Below are positions 44,236-55,590 of a DNA stretch of 64,000 bases, in pieces; position 1 is the stretch's first letter; each line of letters opens with the position of its first letter. A program made the position numbers and the translations under genes. The stretch is from Demequina litorisediminis (GTDB lineage Bacteria; Actinomycetota; Actinomycetes; Actinomycetales; Demequinaceae): assembly GCF_030161615.1 (NCBI RefSeq), contig NZ_BSUN01000001.1, positions 372,001-436,000 of the forward strand, read 5' to 3'. A model generated the notes under the pieces. It was given only the letters and a program-made list of their open reading frames with translations, searched no databases and was not told the origin of the DNA.

Positions 44236-46492
44236 CTAGCCGCGTTCCAGGAACGCCTCTCGCTCGGGATCGAGCCAGGAGGCCACGGCGTCCGCGAGCG
44301 CCGGGAATCCCGCGAGCGCCGCATCGGAGCCGACGACGGCCGCCGCCTCGGCTCGTGCCTCGTCGATCAGCGCGGCATCACGGACGGCGCGTAGGAGCCG
44401 TAGCGACGACCGGCCACCACTTTGCGAGGCGCCGAGCACGTCGCCCTCGCGGCGTAGGCTCGAGGTCCTTTTCGGCCAGCACGAAGCCGTCCGATGTCTC
44501 GGCGAGCGCGTCGAGCCGTTCGTGGGACGTGGTGCCTGCCTCGGCACGGCTGACGAGGAGGCACAGAGACGGCAGGTCGGAGCGTCCCACACGGCCCCGC
44601 AGGCGATGGAGCCTGCGAGATGCCGAAGCGCTCGGCATCGAGTACCACCATCATGGTGGCCTCGGGGACGTCGACTCCCACCTCGATCACGGTGGTGGAG
44701 ACGAGCAGTGGGGTGGCGCCGGAGGCGAAGGCCTCCATGGCCGCGTCCTTCTCATCGGGCGCGAGTCGCCCGTGCATGACGCCGATGGCGACGCCCGCGA
44801 GTTCGGGCCGCTCCCGGAGCGCCTCCACGGTGGCGCTGACCGATGCGAGAGGCACCTCGGGAGCAGCGGAGCCCGCATCGGTCCCGAGATCGAGCGCGAG
44901 AGCGCCGTCGGGGTCGGCGTACGAGGCCGCCACGTCCTCGCCGTCAGCCTCGTCGGCGGCGTCATCGGCCTCGATTCTGGGACACACCACATAGACGCGA
45001 CGCCCCGCATCGATCTCCTCGCGAGCCCTGGCCCACGCGCGCGCCAGCCAGGCGTCGTTGCCCGCGGGCACCACATGGGTGACCACGTCGACCCGCCCCG
45101 CGGGTCGCTCGCCCAGCACCGAGGTCTCGAGGTCACCGAACACCGTCATCGCCACCGTGCGAGGGATGGGGGTGGCCGTCATCACGAGCGTGTGGGGCGG
45201 GTGGTCCCCGCGGTCTCGCAGCGCATCGCGTTGCTCGACGCCAAAGCGGTGCTGCTCATCCACCACCACGAGGCCGAGATCGGCGAACTGCACGTGGTCG
45301 CTCAGCAGCGCGTGCGTGCCCACCACGATGCCCGCCGCACCCGACGCGGCCTCGGCGAGCGCCTGGCGCTTCGCGCTGGCTCCCAGCGACCCGGTGAGGA
45401 GCGCCACGCGCGTGGCGCCGTCCGCACCGGTCAGCATGCCGCCATCGGCCAGCGGGCCAAGGAGCGCGCGCAGCCCGCGCGCGTGCTGCGCGGCGAGAAC
45501 CTCGGTGGGCGCCAGCAGCGCCGCCTGACCACCCGAGTCCACCACCTGGGCCATGGCGCGCAGCGCCACGACCGTCTTGCCAGCGCCGACGTCTCCCTGC
45601 AGCAGGCGCAGCATGGGACGGTCCTTGGCGAGATCGGCCGCGATGGTGGCGCCGACCTCGACCTGGGCGGAGGTCAGCGGAAAGGGCAGCCGGGCGTCGA
45701 GCGCCTCAAGGAACCCTCCGGCCACGGCGGGACGCGGCACGGCACGCAGCGCGTCGTGCGCGGCGCGGCGACGCGCGAGCGCGGTCTGGAGAACGAACGC
45801 CTCCTCGTAGCGCAGGCGGTCGCGGCCGCGCCGCCATGCCGCCTCGTCATCGGGCGTATGGACCAGGCGCAGCGCCTCCAGCAGCGTCGGGAAGCCGCGC
45901 GTCTCGCGCACCTCAGCCGGCAGCGGGTCCGGCACATCCGCCTCGGTCAGCGGGTCGAGCACCGTGCGGACTGAACGACCGATGCGCCACGTGGGAACGG
46001 ATGCCGACGCCGGGTAGATGGGAATGGGACGCGACGCCTCGATGATCGCCTCGTCCTCGTCGGCGGCGTCGACTCCCACGATGAGGTAGTCGGGGTGGGT
46101 CGTGTCGCCGCCCGCGGTACTCGCCAACCGTGCCGGTGAACAGGCCCGTCCGTCCCGCCCTGAGTTTGTCCTCGTGCATGCGCAGCACGCCCGCGCGCTT
46201 GGCAAAGAACGTGAGCCTGCAACGAGGCGGCACCATCGGTGACGATGGCCTCCAGCATCGCTCCGCCGCGCGATCGCATGGACCGCACCTGGGCGGAGCG
46301 CACCTGCGCCATCACGGTGACGTGTTCACCCACGCCGAGCGCGCCGATGTCGGTCATGGTGCCGGGCGAGTCGTACCTGCGGGGGTAGTGCCTCACCAGG
46401 TCACCCACGGTGGTGAGCCCCAGTTTCGCGAGGCCGCCGGCGGTGCGCGTGCCCAGCACCGCCTTGAGCGGCTCGGCGAGGCGGTCGCTCAC
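44236..46492 (-). CDS. recG: ATP-dependent DNA helicase RecG
   Basis: Fork-reversal helicase, about 750 residues. OB-fold wedge domain at the start ([21 protein letters not shown]), then SF2 motor: [15 protein letters not shown] (Walker A), VVDEQHRFG (DEQH box), TATPIPRT, and [12 protein letters not shown] (motif VI). Extra bases at 46215, 44612 and 44458 (AGCT sites) and one inserted G near 46115 (CGCGGGCGG). Start overlaps the DAK2 gene stop. Confidence 0.96.
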
Positions 46493-47990
46493 GCGCCGCC
46501 CTCGACGCCCATCAGCACGGCGGGGCTGTGCTGTCCTCCCCGGTAGACGTGGACGTCGGCGCCGGGCGCCGTGGCACGCACCGAGAGGTGCACCGCGTCC
46601 GCCACCGCGTCGGGCACGCCGGCCGCGAGGATCAGCGACACCACCTCGGTGGAGGCGTCCACCATCCGGTCCACATCGTCATCGAGCGCATCGCCGCTGG
46701 ACGAGGACACCTTGACCGAGGCGGCGGCGTGGGCCATCTCCTCCGCAAGGTCCTGGCCCGGCGTGAGCAGTGCGGCGGCGGCCACCGCTGCGATGACCTG
46801 TGCCTCGTGGTCGGTATCGAGGACGGTCAGCGCGGGCCGGCGGCGCCTGGCTGCCAATTCGCGCGCGGCCGCACGCAGATGCGGATGTCCGGCCACCACC
46901 ACCGCGTGCTCCGCGGAGGCGTCCTTCACGGCGCGGCGCAGCGAGCGGCGTTTGAGCGTGGCGGGATCGGGCACGACCAACACGACCGCGCCCGCGTCCG
47001 CGAGGGGCTCAGCAAGGCCAGGGCACGTCGTGAGCGCCACCATCCCCGTGGAGGCACGGTCGGCATCGTGACCGTGGGTGAGGTGGCGCACGATGATCTG
47101 GCTCGCCCCGGCGGCAACGCCGCTGTGCACGGCCGCATGGGGCGTGTCGGTGTGGACGTGCGCCTGCCACAGGTCGTGGGCGCCCGTGACAGCCACGGAA
47201 TCGCCGATGGTCTCCAGGCTCCCCGTGAGCGCGTCGCGAATGTTGTCCTCGTCATGGGTGACAAACATGACCTCGTACGCCCCGCCACCGTGGGCGTGCA
47301 GCCCCTCCGTGGAGACTCGCGACCGTCCGTCACGCAGTTCCCACGGCACCTCGGGAAGAGCAGCAAGAGCATCGGGCCCTGCAATCGCCTCCACCAGCGC
47401 CTCGCCTGCAGCACCAGGCCGGCCGCGCCCGCGTCGACCACCCCGGCGTCGTGGGCCGCCGCGAGTTGGTCGTGAGTCCTCACCAGGGCGGCGCGGGCGG
47501 CGACCACGGCACCCATCGCCGTATCCTCCCGCGATGCCTTGGCGGCCGCGGCGTCGGTCGCACCCTGCGCCGCGGCACGCGCCACGGACAAGATGGTGCC
47601 CTCCTCGGGCTCGGCGACCGCGCCGTAGGCAGCATCGGCGGCATCGGCGAGCGCTTGCGCGAGGTCCGCCGGGCCGATGGCTCCGAGCCCGCCGTGGCGG
47701 TCCAATCCTGTGAGGAACGTGGTCAGGTACTGGCTGACGATGACGCCCGAGTTTCCCCGTGCGCCCAGGAGCGCCCCGCGGGCGAACGCCGCGACCACCT
47801 CGCGGTGAGTAGCGGTTTGAGGCAGCCGGGCCACAGCGCGGTTGCCCTCGTGGAGGGTCAAATAGAGATTGGTGCCGGTGTCGGAGTCGGGAACGGGAAA
47901 CACATTGATCGCGTCCAGGCGCGTGCGGGCAGACTTGATCGCCCTGGCGCCCGCTTCGAGCCACCGGCGCAGATCGTGAGTATCCGCCAT
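46489..47990 (-). CDS. DAK2-domain protein (YloV/fatty acid kinase-like)
   Basis: About 500 residues. N-terminal DhaL-like ATP-binding domain with INVFPVPDSDTGTNLYLTL (Asp residues for Mg-ATP) and GARGNSGVIVSQ, then a middle region and a C-terminal DegV/DAK1-like domain. Related proteins are fatty acid kinase FakA, or act near recG and rpmB with unclear function. One base is missing near 47405 (CAGGCGAGGCG), putting the C-terminal 300 residues in another frame. Divergent from rpmB. Confidence 0.85.
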
Positions 47991-48079
47991 CCGTCCCTTT
48001 CCTGGAGCCCCTGCGGGGCCGTACGTCCTGGCCTATGCTGTCACGGAGCACCGACGTCAACGGCTCTGCACGCGCGCAT

Positions 48080-48109
48080 TTGCTCGCGCCGGGCGTCGTC
48101 GGTTACCCT
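48080..48109 (+). promoter_or_regulatory. Probable rpmB promoter
   Basis: TTGCTC and TACCCT with an 18-bp spacer, 81 bp before the rpmB start, in the only non-coding gap between the divergent DAK2 and rpmB genes. Confidence 0.5.
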
Positions 48110-48189
48110 AGTGCGGTTGCCCGGCCAGTCTGGGCTCACCATCGTGGCGCGCCGATTCACGGCCGCGCAGAATTTTGAGGAGAACTATC

Positions 48190-48381
48190 GTGGCTGCCAA
48201 CTGCGACGTCTGCGGCAAGGGACCGTCCTTCGGTCACAGCATCTCGCACTCGCACCGCCGCACCAAGCGTCGTTGGAACCCCAACATCCAGCGCGTTCGT
48301 GCCGTGGTCGCGGGTACCCCCAAGCGTGTGAACGTCTGCACCTCGTGCCTCAAGGCCGGTAAGGTGCAGCGCGCAGTCTGA
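48190..48381 (+). CDS. rpmB: 50S ribosomal protein L28
   Basis: 63 residues, intact: [20 protein letters not shown] at the start, [13 protein letters not shown] in the middle, and [10 protein letters not shown] at the end. The CxxC pairs indicate the zinc-binding form. GTG start with GAGGAG seven bases upstream. Confidence 0.97.
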   Translation: MAANCDVCGKGPSFGHSISHSHRRTKRRWNPNIQRVRAVVAGTPKRVNVCTSCLKAGKVQRAV

Positions 48382-48398
48382 CCTGACTGTCGCCCAGC

Positions 48399-48430
48399 AA
48401 GGCGCACGTTCCTCACGGAGCGTGCGCCTT
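48399..48430 (+). terminator. rpmB terminator
   Basis: AAGGCGCACG and CGTGCGCCTT form a 10-bp stem 17 bp after the rpmB stop, followed by TTCGCTTTCC. Confidence 0.85.
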
Positions 48431-48454
48431 TCGCTTTCCCCGGCGGGCGGCCCG

Positions 48455-49390
48455 CTACGCGAAGTGGTCCCAGCCACTCACGGTCGGCGCCGCGCCATCC
48501 ACCGTGAGGCCGCTGCCGTCCTCGACGACCCCCACGATCACCCAGCCGGCAGGCACCGCCGACTCGCGTGGGAAGCACGCCACCATGTGGTGGTCCTCTC
48601 CCCCGCCGAGCGCCCACGCCAACGCGTCCACGCCCATCGTCTGCGCCGTGAACGATGCCGCCTCGTGGACGGGCACGAGCGCCGATTCGACGGCGAGGCG
48701 CACCTCGGACGCGCGCGCGATCCTCGCCCCATCGCGTGCAAGCCCATCGGACAGATCCATCATGGCCGTCGCGCCATGCAGCGCCGCCTCGAGGCCAGCG
48801 CCGATGCGCGGCTGAGGGCGCAAGAAGAGGTCAATCGCGGCAGGCGCCACCCGCGTACCCTGTTCCAACTGCGCGAGCCCCGCGGCGGCCGCCCCGAGCG
48901 GCCCCGCCACCGCGATGACGTCGCCGGGGGCGGCATCGGCCCGCGTCACGGGATCGGTGCCATGGGTCTCCCCCAACGCCGTGACGGCGACCACGATCTG
49001 GGCGGCGCCGGAGAGATCCCCGCCTACTACGCCCACTCCGTGCGGCTCGCACGCCTCACGCAGCCCGTCCGCGAAACTCAGGACCCACTCCACCTCGGTG
49101 TCCCGCGGCATGGCCAGCGCCACCTCTAGCGCGGTCGGGACGGCACCCATCGCGTCGATGTCCGCGAGGTTCTGCATCGCGACCCGCCACCCGACATCGG
49201 CCCCCGTCGACCACTCCATACGGAAGTCGTGATCCTGGACCGCCATGTCTGTGCTGACCACGAGGTCACCGTCCACCGAGACCACGGCGGCGTCGTCCCC
49301 CGAGCCGAGAACTTCCGCATCCGTGACGGGAAGGCGGGGCGCAAACAGCGCGATGAGGTCGTCCTCTGACATGTCACTGATGCGAGCCAT
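48455..49390 (-). CDS. thiL: Thiamine-monophosphate kinase
   Basis: Makes thiamine diphosphate from the monophosphate. About 311 residues, intact. AIR-synthase fold: GSGDDAAVVSVDGDLVVSTDMAVQDHDF, NLADIDAMGA, VGGDLSGA, MDLSDGLARDG. Start set at MARISDM; an ATG six codons upstream (49408) is also possible. Divergent from the DUF3515 gene and convergent with rpmB. Confidence 0.94.
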   Translation of the reverse strand: MARISDMSEDDLIALFAPRLPVTDAEVLGSGDDAAVVSVDGDLVVSTDMAVQDHDFRMEWSTGADVGWRVAMQNLADIDAMGAVPTALEVALAMPRDTEVEWVLSFADGLREACEPHGVGVVGGDLSGAAQIVVAVTALGETHGTDPVTRADAAPGDVIAVAGPLGAAAAGLAQLEQGTRVAPAAIDLFLRPQPRIGAGLEAALHGATAMMDLSDGLARDGARIARASEVRLAVESALVPVHEAASFTAQTMGVDALAWALGGGEDHHMVACFPRESAVPAGWVIVGVVEDGSGLTVDGAAPTVSGWDHFA

Positions 49391-49447
49391 GCGACGAGCG
49401 TAGGCCACGTGTCAGGAGCGTCCGCACACGCAAACTACCCTGGTGCC

Positions 49448-49915
49448 ATGCCCGCGTCCCGACTGAGCCTCGCCGCGCTCGCAGGCGTCAGCGCGGTAGC
49501 GCTGGCCGGCTGCGCCCATCCCCTCGTGGTGGACCCCGCCGAGTACGCCGCCGACCCCGACTGCGCGCGTGTCATGCTTGCCATCCCCGAGACCGTCGGG
49601 GGCCTCGACCAGCGCGGCACCACCTCCCAGGCCACCCAGGCGTGGGGGGACGAGTTCGAGATCGTGGCGCGCTGCGGAGTGGAGCCGCCCGGTCCCACCA
49701 CGGAGCAGTGCGTCAACGTCACCACCGCATCGGCCGATGTCGATTGGCTACTGCGCGAGGAAGACGATCAGTGGGTCGCGACCGTGTTCGGCCGCTCCCC
49801 CGCCCTTGAGGTCACCGTGCCCAGGGTGCGGGCGGACGATGCGGTGAGCGAGCTCCTCGCGGAGTTCTCCGGACCCGCATCGCTCGCGTCCGTCAACAAC
49901 CTCGAATGCCTGTAG
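49448..49915 (+). CDS. DUF3515 lipoprotein
   Basis: 155 residues, intact. Lipoprotein signal LAALAGVSAVALAGC with acylated Cys near 22; a compact exported domain with four further Cys (DPDCARV, ARCGVEPPG, EQCVNV, NNLECL) probably forming disulfides. The family is restricted to Actinobacteria and usually lies between ddl and thiL, as here. Function unknown. Confidence 0.85.
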   Translation: MPASRLSLAALAGVSAVALAGCAHPLVVDPAEYAADPDCARVMLAIPETVGGLDQRGTTSQATQAWGDEFEIVARCGVEPPGPTTEQCVNVTTASADVDWLLREEDDQWVATVFGRSPALEVTVPRVRADDAVSELLAEFSGPASLASVNNLECL

Positions 49916-49919
49916 GCCG

Positions 49920-51009
49920 CTAGCGCAGCCCCACCGGCCGCGCGAGGGCCGTCTCGATCAGCGTGGCGACCAGGTCCTCATACGCGACGCCTGCGGCCGC
50001 CCACATCCGCGGGTACATGCTTGTGGGCGTAAAGCCGGGCATCGTGTTGATCTCGTTGACCGTGATGGCGCCATCAGCCGCCACAAACACATCGACGCGC
50101 GCCAGCCCCTCGGCGCCCACGGCACGGAAGGCCGCCACCGCTACCTCTCGCACACGATCGGCGACATCGGGCGGGAGTTGCGCGGTCGACACGAGGTCCA
50201 CCGACGCCTCATCCAGATACTTCGCATCGAAGTCGTAGAAGTCGTGGTCGCCGCCGGTGACAATCTCGCCCGGGAGCGATGCGCGCACCTCGTCGATCGT
50301 CTCGAGGACGGCAGTCTCGATCTCGCGGCCCACGACGGCCTTCTCGATCAGCACCTTCGGGTCATGCTTGACGGCATCGGCCACCGCGGATTCCAGCGAC
50401 GCGAGGTCGCTGACCTTCGAGATGCCCATGGACGAGCCCGCGCGGGCGGGCTTCACGAACAGCGGCAGGCCGGCTCCTCCACCTGAGCGGCGAAGTCGGC
50501 GACCCGGTCGCCACGCAGCAGCGTCACATCCGGCGTCACGGGCAGACCCGCGGACCGGAAGGCTGTCTTCATGAACTGCTTGTCCATGCCCGCCGCGGAC
50601 GCGAGGACGCCCGATCCGACGTAGCGTACGTCGACGAGTTCGAGCGCGCCCTGCACGGTGCCGTCCTCGCCGTAGGGGCCATGCAGCACGGGGAACACCA
50701 CGTCAATCGCGGCGAACGGCGCCACCATGCCGTCCTCCCCCACCACGGACCACGTGCGTTCACCAGTCTGTGCGGGGGCAGCACGGTACGGCCGTCACCC
50801 GTGACCTCGGGCATGCCGCCCTCGAGGATCTGCCAGTCGCCCGGATCGGCCGAGGCGGGCACCCAGCGACCCTCACGCGTGATGCCGACCGCGACCACAT
50901 CAAAGCGGTCCCTGTCGATGGCCCCGAGGACCCCTCCCGCGGTGACGCAGGACACCCCGTGCTCCGAGGAGCGTCCGCCAAACAGGACAGCGACGGTGGG
51001 CTTCGCCAT
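49920..51009 (-). CDS. ddl: D-alanine--D-alanine ligase
   Basis: Makes the D-Ala-D-Ala dipeptide of peptidoglycan. About 363 residues. [13 protein letters not shown] near the start, [24 protein letters not shown]-grasp [19 protein letters not shown] and [16 protein letters not shown]. Two shifts, both losses: near 50735 ([11 protein letters not shown] frame), and at 50475, where GAGCTCGGC is read GAGCCGGC. ATG overlaps the gpsA stop. Confidence 0.96.
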
Positions 51010-52010
51010 CAGACGCCCTCCGCCTTGCGCGGACGCGACACGAGTGCGTTGAGGACGTCCTGAATGGGGGCGCCGTCGTGCAGCATGGCCACCACCGCGT
51101 CACAGATCGGCACATCCACGCCGTGCGCACGCGCCAACTCCTGGATGGACTGCGAGGTCTTCACGCCCTCGGCCGTGCCGCCCGTGCGCTGGATGGCGTC
51201 ATCGAGCGACAGCCCACGCCCCACGTGGGCGCCGAGCGTGTGGTTGCGCGACAGCGGCGAGGCGCAGGTCGCGATGAGGTCGCCCATGCCCGCGAGCCCG
51301 GAGAACGTGTCCGGCTGCGCGCCCAGCGCGTGGCCGAGCCGCGTGATCTCGGCGAGACCGCGGGTGATGACCGTCGCGGTCGTGTTGTGGCCGAACCCCA
51401 GTCCATCGGCCACGCCTACGGCGACGGCGATGACGTTCTTGAAAGCGCCGCACAACTCCACGCCGACCACGTCGGTGTTCGTGTAGGGACGGAAATACGA
51501 GGAGGCCGATGCCGCGGCCACCATCTCGGCGGCGCCCTGATCGGCACCCGCGACAACGGTTGCGGTGGGCTGGCGCGCGGCGATCTCGCGGGCGAGGTTG
51601 GGGCCCGAGACCACCGTCATGCGCTCATCGGGGATGGACCACACCTCGGCGAGCACCTCGCTCATGCGGGCGTGCGTGCCGATCTCGATGCCCTTCATGA
51701 GGGACGTGACCACCGCGCCGGCAGGAACGAGGCCTGACCAGTCGGCGACCACCGAGCGCAGGATCTGCGCGGGAAGCGCGACGGCCACGATGTCAGCGCC
51801 GTCGAGCGCCGCAGCCACATCCGTGGTGGCCGCGATGCCCTCGGGGAGATCAAGATCGGGAAGGAAACGCTGGTTGCGACGCTCGGAGACGATCTGCGTC
51901 GCCGTCGCCTCGTCGCGGCCCCACAGCGTGACCTCAGTTCCAGCATCGGCCAACACGGCGGCAAACGTGGTGCCCCAGGCACCCGTGCCGAGAACGGCGG
52001 CCCGCGTCAT
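51009..52010 (-). CDS. gpsA: NAD(P)-dependent glycerol-3-phosphate dehydrogenase
   Basis: Supplies sn-glycerol-3-phosphate for phospholipid synthesis. 333 residues, intact. AVLGTGAWGTTFAAVLADAG (dinucleotide site), LWGRDEATA, SGPNLAREIA, and VELCGAFKNVIAVAVGVADGLGFGHNT (catalytic Lys). Overlaps plsC upstream and ddl downstream by 4 bp. Confidence 0.97.
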   Translation of the reverse strand: MTRAAVLGTGAWGTTFAAVLADAGTEVTLWGRDEATATQIVSERRNQRFLPDLDLPEGIAATTDVAAALDGADIVAVALPAQILRSVVADWSGLVPAGAVVTSLMKGIEIGTHARMSEVLAEVWSIPDERMTVVSGPNLAREIAARQPTATVVAGADQGAAEMVAAASASSYFRPYTNTDVVGVELCGAFKNVIAVAVGVADGLGFGHNTTATVITRGLAEITRLGHALGAQPDTFSGLAGMGDLIATCASPLSRNHTLGAHVGRGLSLDDAIQRTGGTAEGVKTSQSIQELARAHGVDVPICDAVVAMLHDGAPIQDVLNALVSRPRKAEGV

Positions 52011-52721
52011 CGGCCGCCCCCTCGCGTCGCATGTCCCACGGCTTCGCGGGGGCCTTCTCCCCACGGATGTCCTCAAGCATGCCCGTCAGGCTACCCATGA
52101 TGCGGTCGGTGGCTCCCCTCAGGGTTTCGATATCGAGGTCTCGACCGCGGAACTCCTCGAGGTCCACGGGCGCACCCGCGCGCACGATGACCTTCTTGGG
52201 AGGAATCAGATGCGGCCTCTTGCCGTACGGGTCGAGCAGGTGCTGGGCACCCCACTGCGCGATGGGCACCACGGGGACGTCGTGCTCCAGCGCCATGCGC
52301 GCGGCACCGGTGCGGGCCAGCATGGGCCACAGGCTCGGGGTCGCGCGTGAGAGTGCCCTCGGGGAACACGGCGATCGAGTCGCCGCGCGCCAGGAGCCTT
52401 CACGGCCGCATCGACCGCGTCCTTGGCCTTGGCGGAGCCACGGTGGACGGGAACCTGGTCCAGCCCGTGCAGGGCCTTGCCAACGACGGGGATGTCAAAC
52501 AGCGAGGCCTTCGCGAGGAAGTGCGGCGCCTGACCGTGGTCATACAGGAAATGCGCCAGCGTGAACGGGTCCGCGTAGGTCATGTGATTGGACACGGCGA
52601 TGAAGCCGGAGTCCGTGGGCAGGTTCTCCGCACCCGACCACTCACGCCTCGTCACGCCGAGCAGGAGTGGCTTTACGAAGACGGCGGCGGCGCGAAAACC
52701 CGCGGGCATGCGTCGAGTCAT
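52007..52721 (-). CDS. plsC: 1-acyl-sn-glycerol-3-phosphate acyltransferase
   Basis: Forms phosphatidic acid. About 237 residues. Motif I AVSNHMTYADPF (NHxxxxD), motif III VFPEGTLTRDPE, then VVPIAQWGAQ. Extra bases at 52395 (GTGAAGGCTCCTG for GTGAAGCTCCTG) and 52337 (CCCGAGCCTGTGG for CCCGAGCTGTGG). One G seems missing close to the end, since the natural stop would be the TGA overlapping the gpsA ATG. Start at 52721, four bases after murA. Confidence 0.93.
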
Positions 52722-52725
52722 GGGA

Positions 52726-54040
52726 TCAGTCAACCGCCGCGCCGAGAGCCGTGAGCCTTCTCACGGAAGTTCTCGTAGCCGCGGTCGATGATGCCGATAT
52801 TCGACACCGTGGACGTGCCCTCGGCCGCGAGCGCGGCGATGAGGTACGAGAACCCTCCGCGCAGGTCCGGCACCTCGATGTCGGCGGCGGCCAACGGCGT
52901 CGGGCCAGAAATCACCGCGGAGTGCTGGAAGTTGAGCCTGTCCGAACCGGCACTGCTTGTCGCCGAGGCACTCGCGGAACAACCTGGACCTGGGCACCCA
53001 TCTGGTTCAGGGCACCGGTGAAGCCGAGCCGGTTCTCGTACACTGTCTCGTGGACGATGGACAGGCCGGTGGCCTGCGTGAGCGCCACCACCATCGGCTG
53101 CTGCCAGTCGGTCATGAAGCCGGGGTGCACGTCGGTCTGGAGCGCGATCGACTTGAGCTCGGTGCCCGGGTGGTAGAAACGGATGCCGTCCGAGGTGATG
53201 TCGAACTCGCCCCCCACCTTGCGGAACACGTTGAGGAAGTACCCCATGTGACGCTGCTGGGCGCCGCGGACAAAGATGTCGCCCTTGGTGGCGAGCGCCG
53301 CACAGGCCCACGAGCCGACCTCGATGCGGTCGGTCAGCGCGGTGTGGTCGAAGCCGCGCAGTTCCTTGACGCCCTCGATGGTCAGCGAGCGGTCGGTATC
53401 CACCGAGATGATCGCACCCATGGTCTGCAGGGTGTCGATGAGGTCCTTGATCTCCGGCTCCACGGCGGCGTTGTGCAGCGTGGTGATGCCCTCGGCCATC
53501 ACCGCGGTCAGCAGCAGCTGCTCGGTGGCACCCACGGACGGGTACGACAGGCTCGTACTTGATGCCCTTGAGGCCGTTCGGCGCGGTGAGGTACAGGCCG
53601 TCGGGCCCCTCCTCGACCTGCGCGCCGAACTTCTTCAGGATGTCGAGGTGGAAGTCGATGGGACGGTCGCCGATGCGGCAGCCGCCCAGGTCGGGGATGA
53701 CCGCCTCGCCGATGCGGTGCAGCAGGGGTCCGCACAGGAGGATCGGGATGCGGCTCGAGCCGGCATGCTGGGCGATCTGGAACGCGTCGGCCGTGGTGAG
53801 GTTGCTCGTGTCGGCGTGAAGGACGCCGGTCTCGACGTCGTAGTCCACGGGGGCGCCGTGGAGGCTCAGCAGGGAGGACACCACCTCGACGTCGCGGATC
53901 TGCGGCACGTTGCGCAGCGTGGACGGGGTGGAGCCAAGGAGGGCGGCGACCATCGCCTTGGAGACGAAGTTCTTGGCACCGCGCACGTGGATCTCGCCAC
54001 GGAGCGCGCGCCCGCCATGGACACGGATGGAGTCGGTCAT
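52726..54040 (-). CDS. murA: UDP-N-acetylglucosamine 1-carboxyvinyltransferase
   Basis: First committed step of peptidoglycan synthesis. About 436 residues. MTDSIRVHGGRALRGEIHVRGAKNF at the start (Lys of GAKN), VPQIRDVEVV, LPDLGGCRIGDRP and the catalytic-loop region GDRPIDFHLDILKKFGA; the fosfomycin-target position reads GGCRIGDR in my reading, so a Cys is present there. Extra bases at 53553, 52938 and 52755 (AGCT sites) and at 52985, where CAGCTGTTC appears as CAGGTTGTTC. Ends TALGAAVD. Confidence 0.94.
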
Positions 54041-54114
54041 GGGGTCCATCTTCCCTTACCGCGGGGCCCCCACCCACCCGGCACGCGCGCGGCGCCGTGG
54101 CAGGATCGATTCCC

Positions 54115-55014
54115 ATGACGGGTTCGAGGGTGGTGTGTGCGGGTCTGACGACCCTTGATGTGGCGCATCTGGTGGATGGGGTCCCGCCGTCCAACCGCAA
54201 GGTGGCCTCGCACGATTTCTTTGTGGCCGCGGGCGGGCCTGCGACCAACGCCGCCGTCACCGCGGCACGCCTGGCCGGCGCGGCCACGCTCGTCACCGCC
54301 CTCCCGTCGCACCCGCTGAGCGACCTCATCGCGGCGGACCTTGCTGCGTGTGGCGTGGACCTTGTGGTGGCCGATGCCTCGGCGTCTGGTCCGCCGCTGA
54401 CGGCCGCGATCCTGGTGACGCGGGGCACGGGCGACCGAGCGGTGGTCTCCCCTACGGGCGCCGCGGTCACCGTCCCCGGCACTCCCGCCGACTTCGCGCC
54501 CGACGTGCTTCTCGAGGGCGCCGGTGCCGTCCTCATCGACGGCTACCACCGCCACCTCTCGCTGCCGCTCGCGCACGCCGCACGGGAGCGCGGCATCCCC
54601 GTGGTGCTCGACGCCGGGTCCCACAAGCACTACACGGACGCCCTGCTCGCGGTGACGGATGTGGCCGTGGTGTCCGATGACTTCGTGTTCCCCGACGTGG
54701 GCGCGGATCCGCAGGCGACGCTGGCGAGGCTGCTGGAGGCCGGGGCGAGCGCGGCCGTGGTCACGCGCGGGCCTCAGCCGATGCTCGTCACCACGGGTGG
54801 CGCGGTCGCCGAAGTACCCGTGGAGGCCGTCGACGTGGTCGACTCGCTGGGTGCCGGCGACGTGCTGCACGGCGCGCTCGCGCATCGGCTCGCCGCGCAA
54901 GGCTATGAGGCGTCACGGCTCGGCGACGACCTCGCATGGGCCTCCCGGGTGGTGGCGATATCGCTGCGCTCCTTCGGCACGCGCGCGTGGCTGGCCGAGC
55001 CCCTTCCTCACTGA
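54115..55014 (+). CDS. PfkB-family sugar kinase
   Basis: 299 residues, intact. Ribokinase fold with VAAGGPATNAAVTAARLAG near the N-terminus and the catalytic DSLGAGDVLHGALAHRLA near the C-terminus (anion hole GAGD). Substrate not determinable; VLDAGSHKHYTD and VLIDGYHRH suggest a sugar or ketohexose kinase of the sulfofructose/ribokinase type. Convergent with the P-loop kinase gene, overlapping at the 3' ends by 7 bp. Confidence 0.86.
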   Translation: MTGSRVVCAGLTTLDVAHLVDGVPPSNRKVASHDFFVAAGGPATNAAVTAARLAGAATLVTALPSHPLSDLIAADLAACGVDLVVADASASGPPLTAAILVTRGTGDRAVVSPTGAAVTVPGTPADFAPDVLLEGAGAVLIDGYHRHLSLPLAHAARERGIPVVLDAGSHKHYTDALLAVTDVAVVSDDFVFPDVGADPQATLARLLEAGASAAVVTRGPQPMLVTTGGAVAEVPVEAVDVVDSLGAGDVLHGALAHRLAAQGYEASRLGDDLAWASRVVAISLRSFGTRAWLAEPLPH

Positions 55015-55590
55015 GGCGGCGGCACCTCGCCGTCGGCCAACACCGCATCGGCGGCCGATGCGGTGGACCGGATCAGCGCATCGTTCGCCTTGTCGACCGT
55101 GTCGACCCAGGCGACAGCCTCGGACCGCGTCCTGCCGGTAGCGACGCGGCGCGCGATCAACCTGTCGCGCGTGACGTCCCACGGCACGTCCAGGAACCAC
55201 AGGACGTCGAGGAGCGGCCGCACGCTGCGCCACTGGCCGCGGTCGAGGCCGAGGTAGTTGCCCTCAACGATCACCGTGGAGGCGCCTGCGCGTATCGCGA
55301 TCGCATCGGGCACGGGGTCGTGGAGCCTCGCGCGAGTACGCGGGAGCGGTCAAGGCCCCACGGCCGGGTTCCCTCAGCGCCGTCAGGAGCGTCACGAACC
55401 CCGCCACGTCAAAGGTCTCGGGCGCGCCCTTACTGCCGGCCAGCCCCGAGGCCGCCAGGGCGGCGCTCGTCAGGTGGAAGCCGTCCATCGGGACCACCAC
55501 CGCGCCGGGGCCCCATGCATCGGCCATCCGTGCGGCCAGGGTTGACTTGCCCGAGCCGGGCGGCCCTGCGAGGCCCACGATGCGCGTCAC
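55008..55590 (-). CDS. P-loop nucleoside/sugar kinase (uridine kinase-like)
   Basis: About 193 residues. Walker A is GLAGPPGSGKST; VVPMDGFHLT carries the catalytic Asp; VIVEGNYLGL is the next signature, as in uridine-kinase-like and FrcK-like proteins. An extra base at 55326 (CGCGAGGCTCCACG for CGCGAGCTCCACG). The stop of the PfkB gene overlaps it, and it overlaps the following membrane protein gene by 4 bp. Probable small-molecule kinase; substrate unknown. Confidence 0.82.

Noticed and set aside
52912..53562. Plus-strand open frames across murA and other minus-strand genes
   Set aside because: High-GC shadow frames with no recognisable motifs, opposite clearly conserved enzymes.
53650..53700. 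MurA fosfomycin-resistance substitution
   Set aside because: I can see a Cys in the GGCRIGDR stretch but cannot align it to the catalytic-loop Cys with certainty, so no resistance claim is made.
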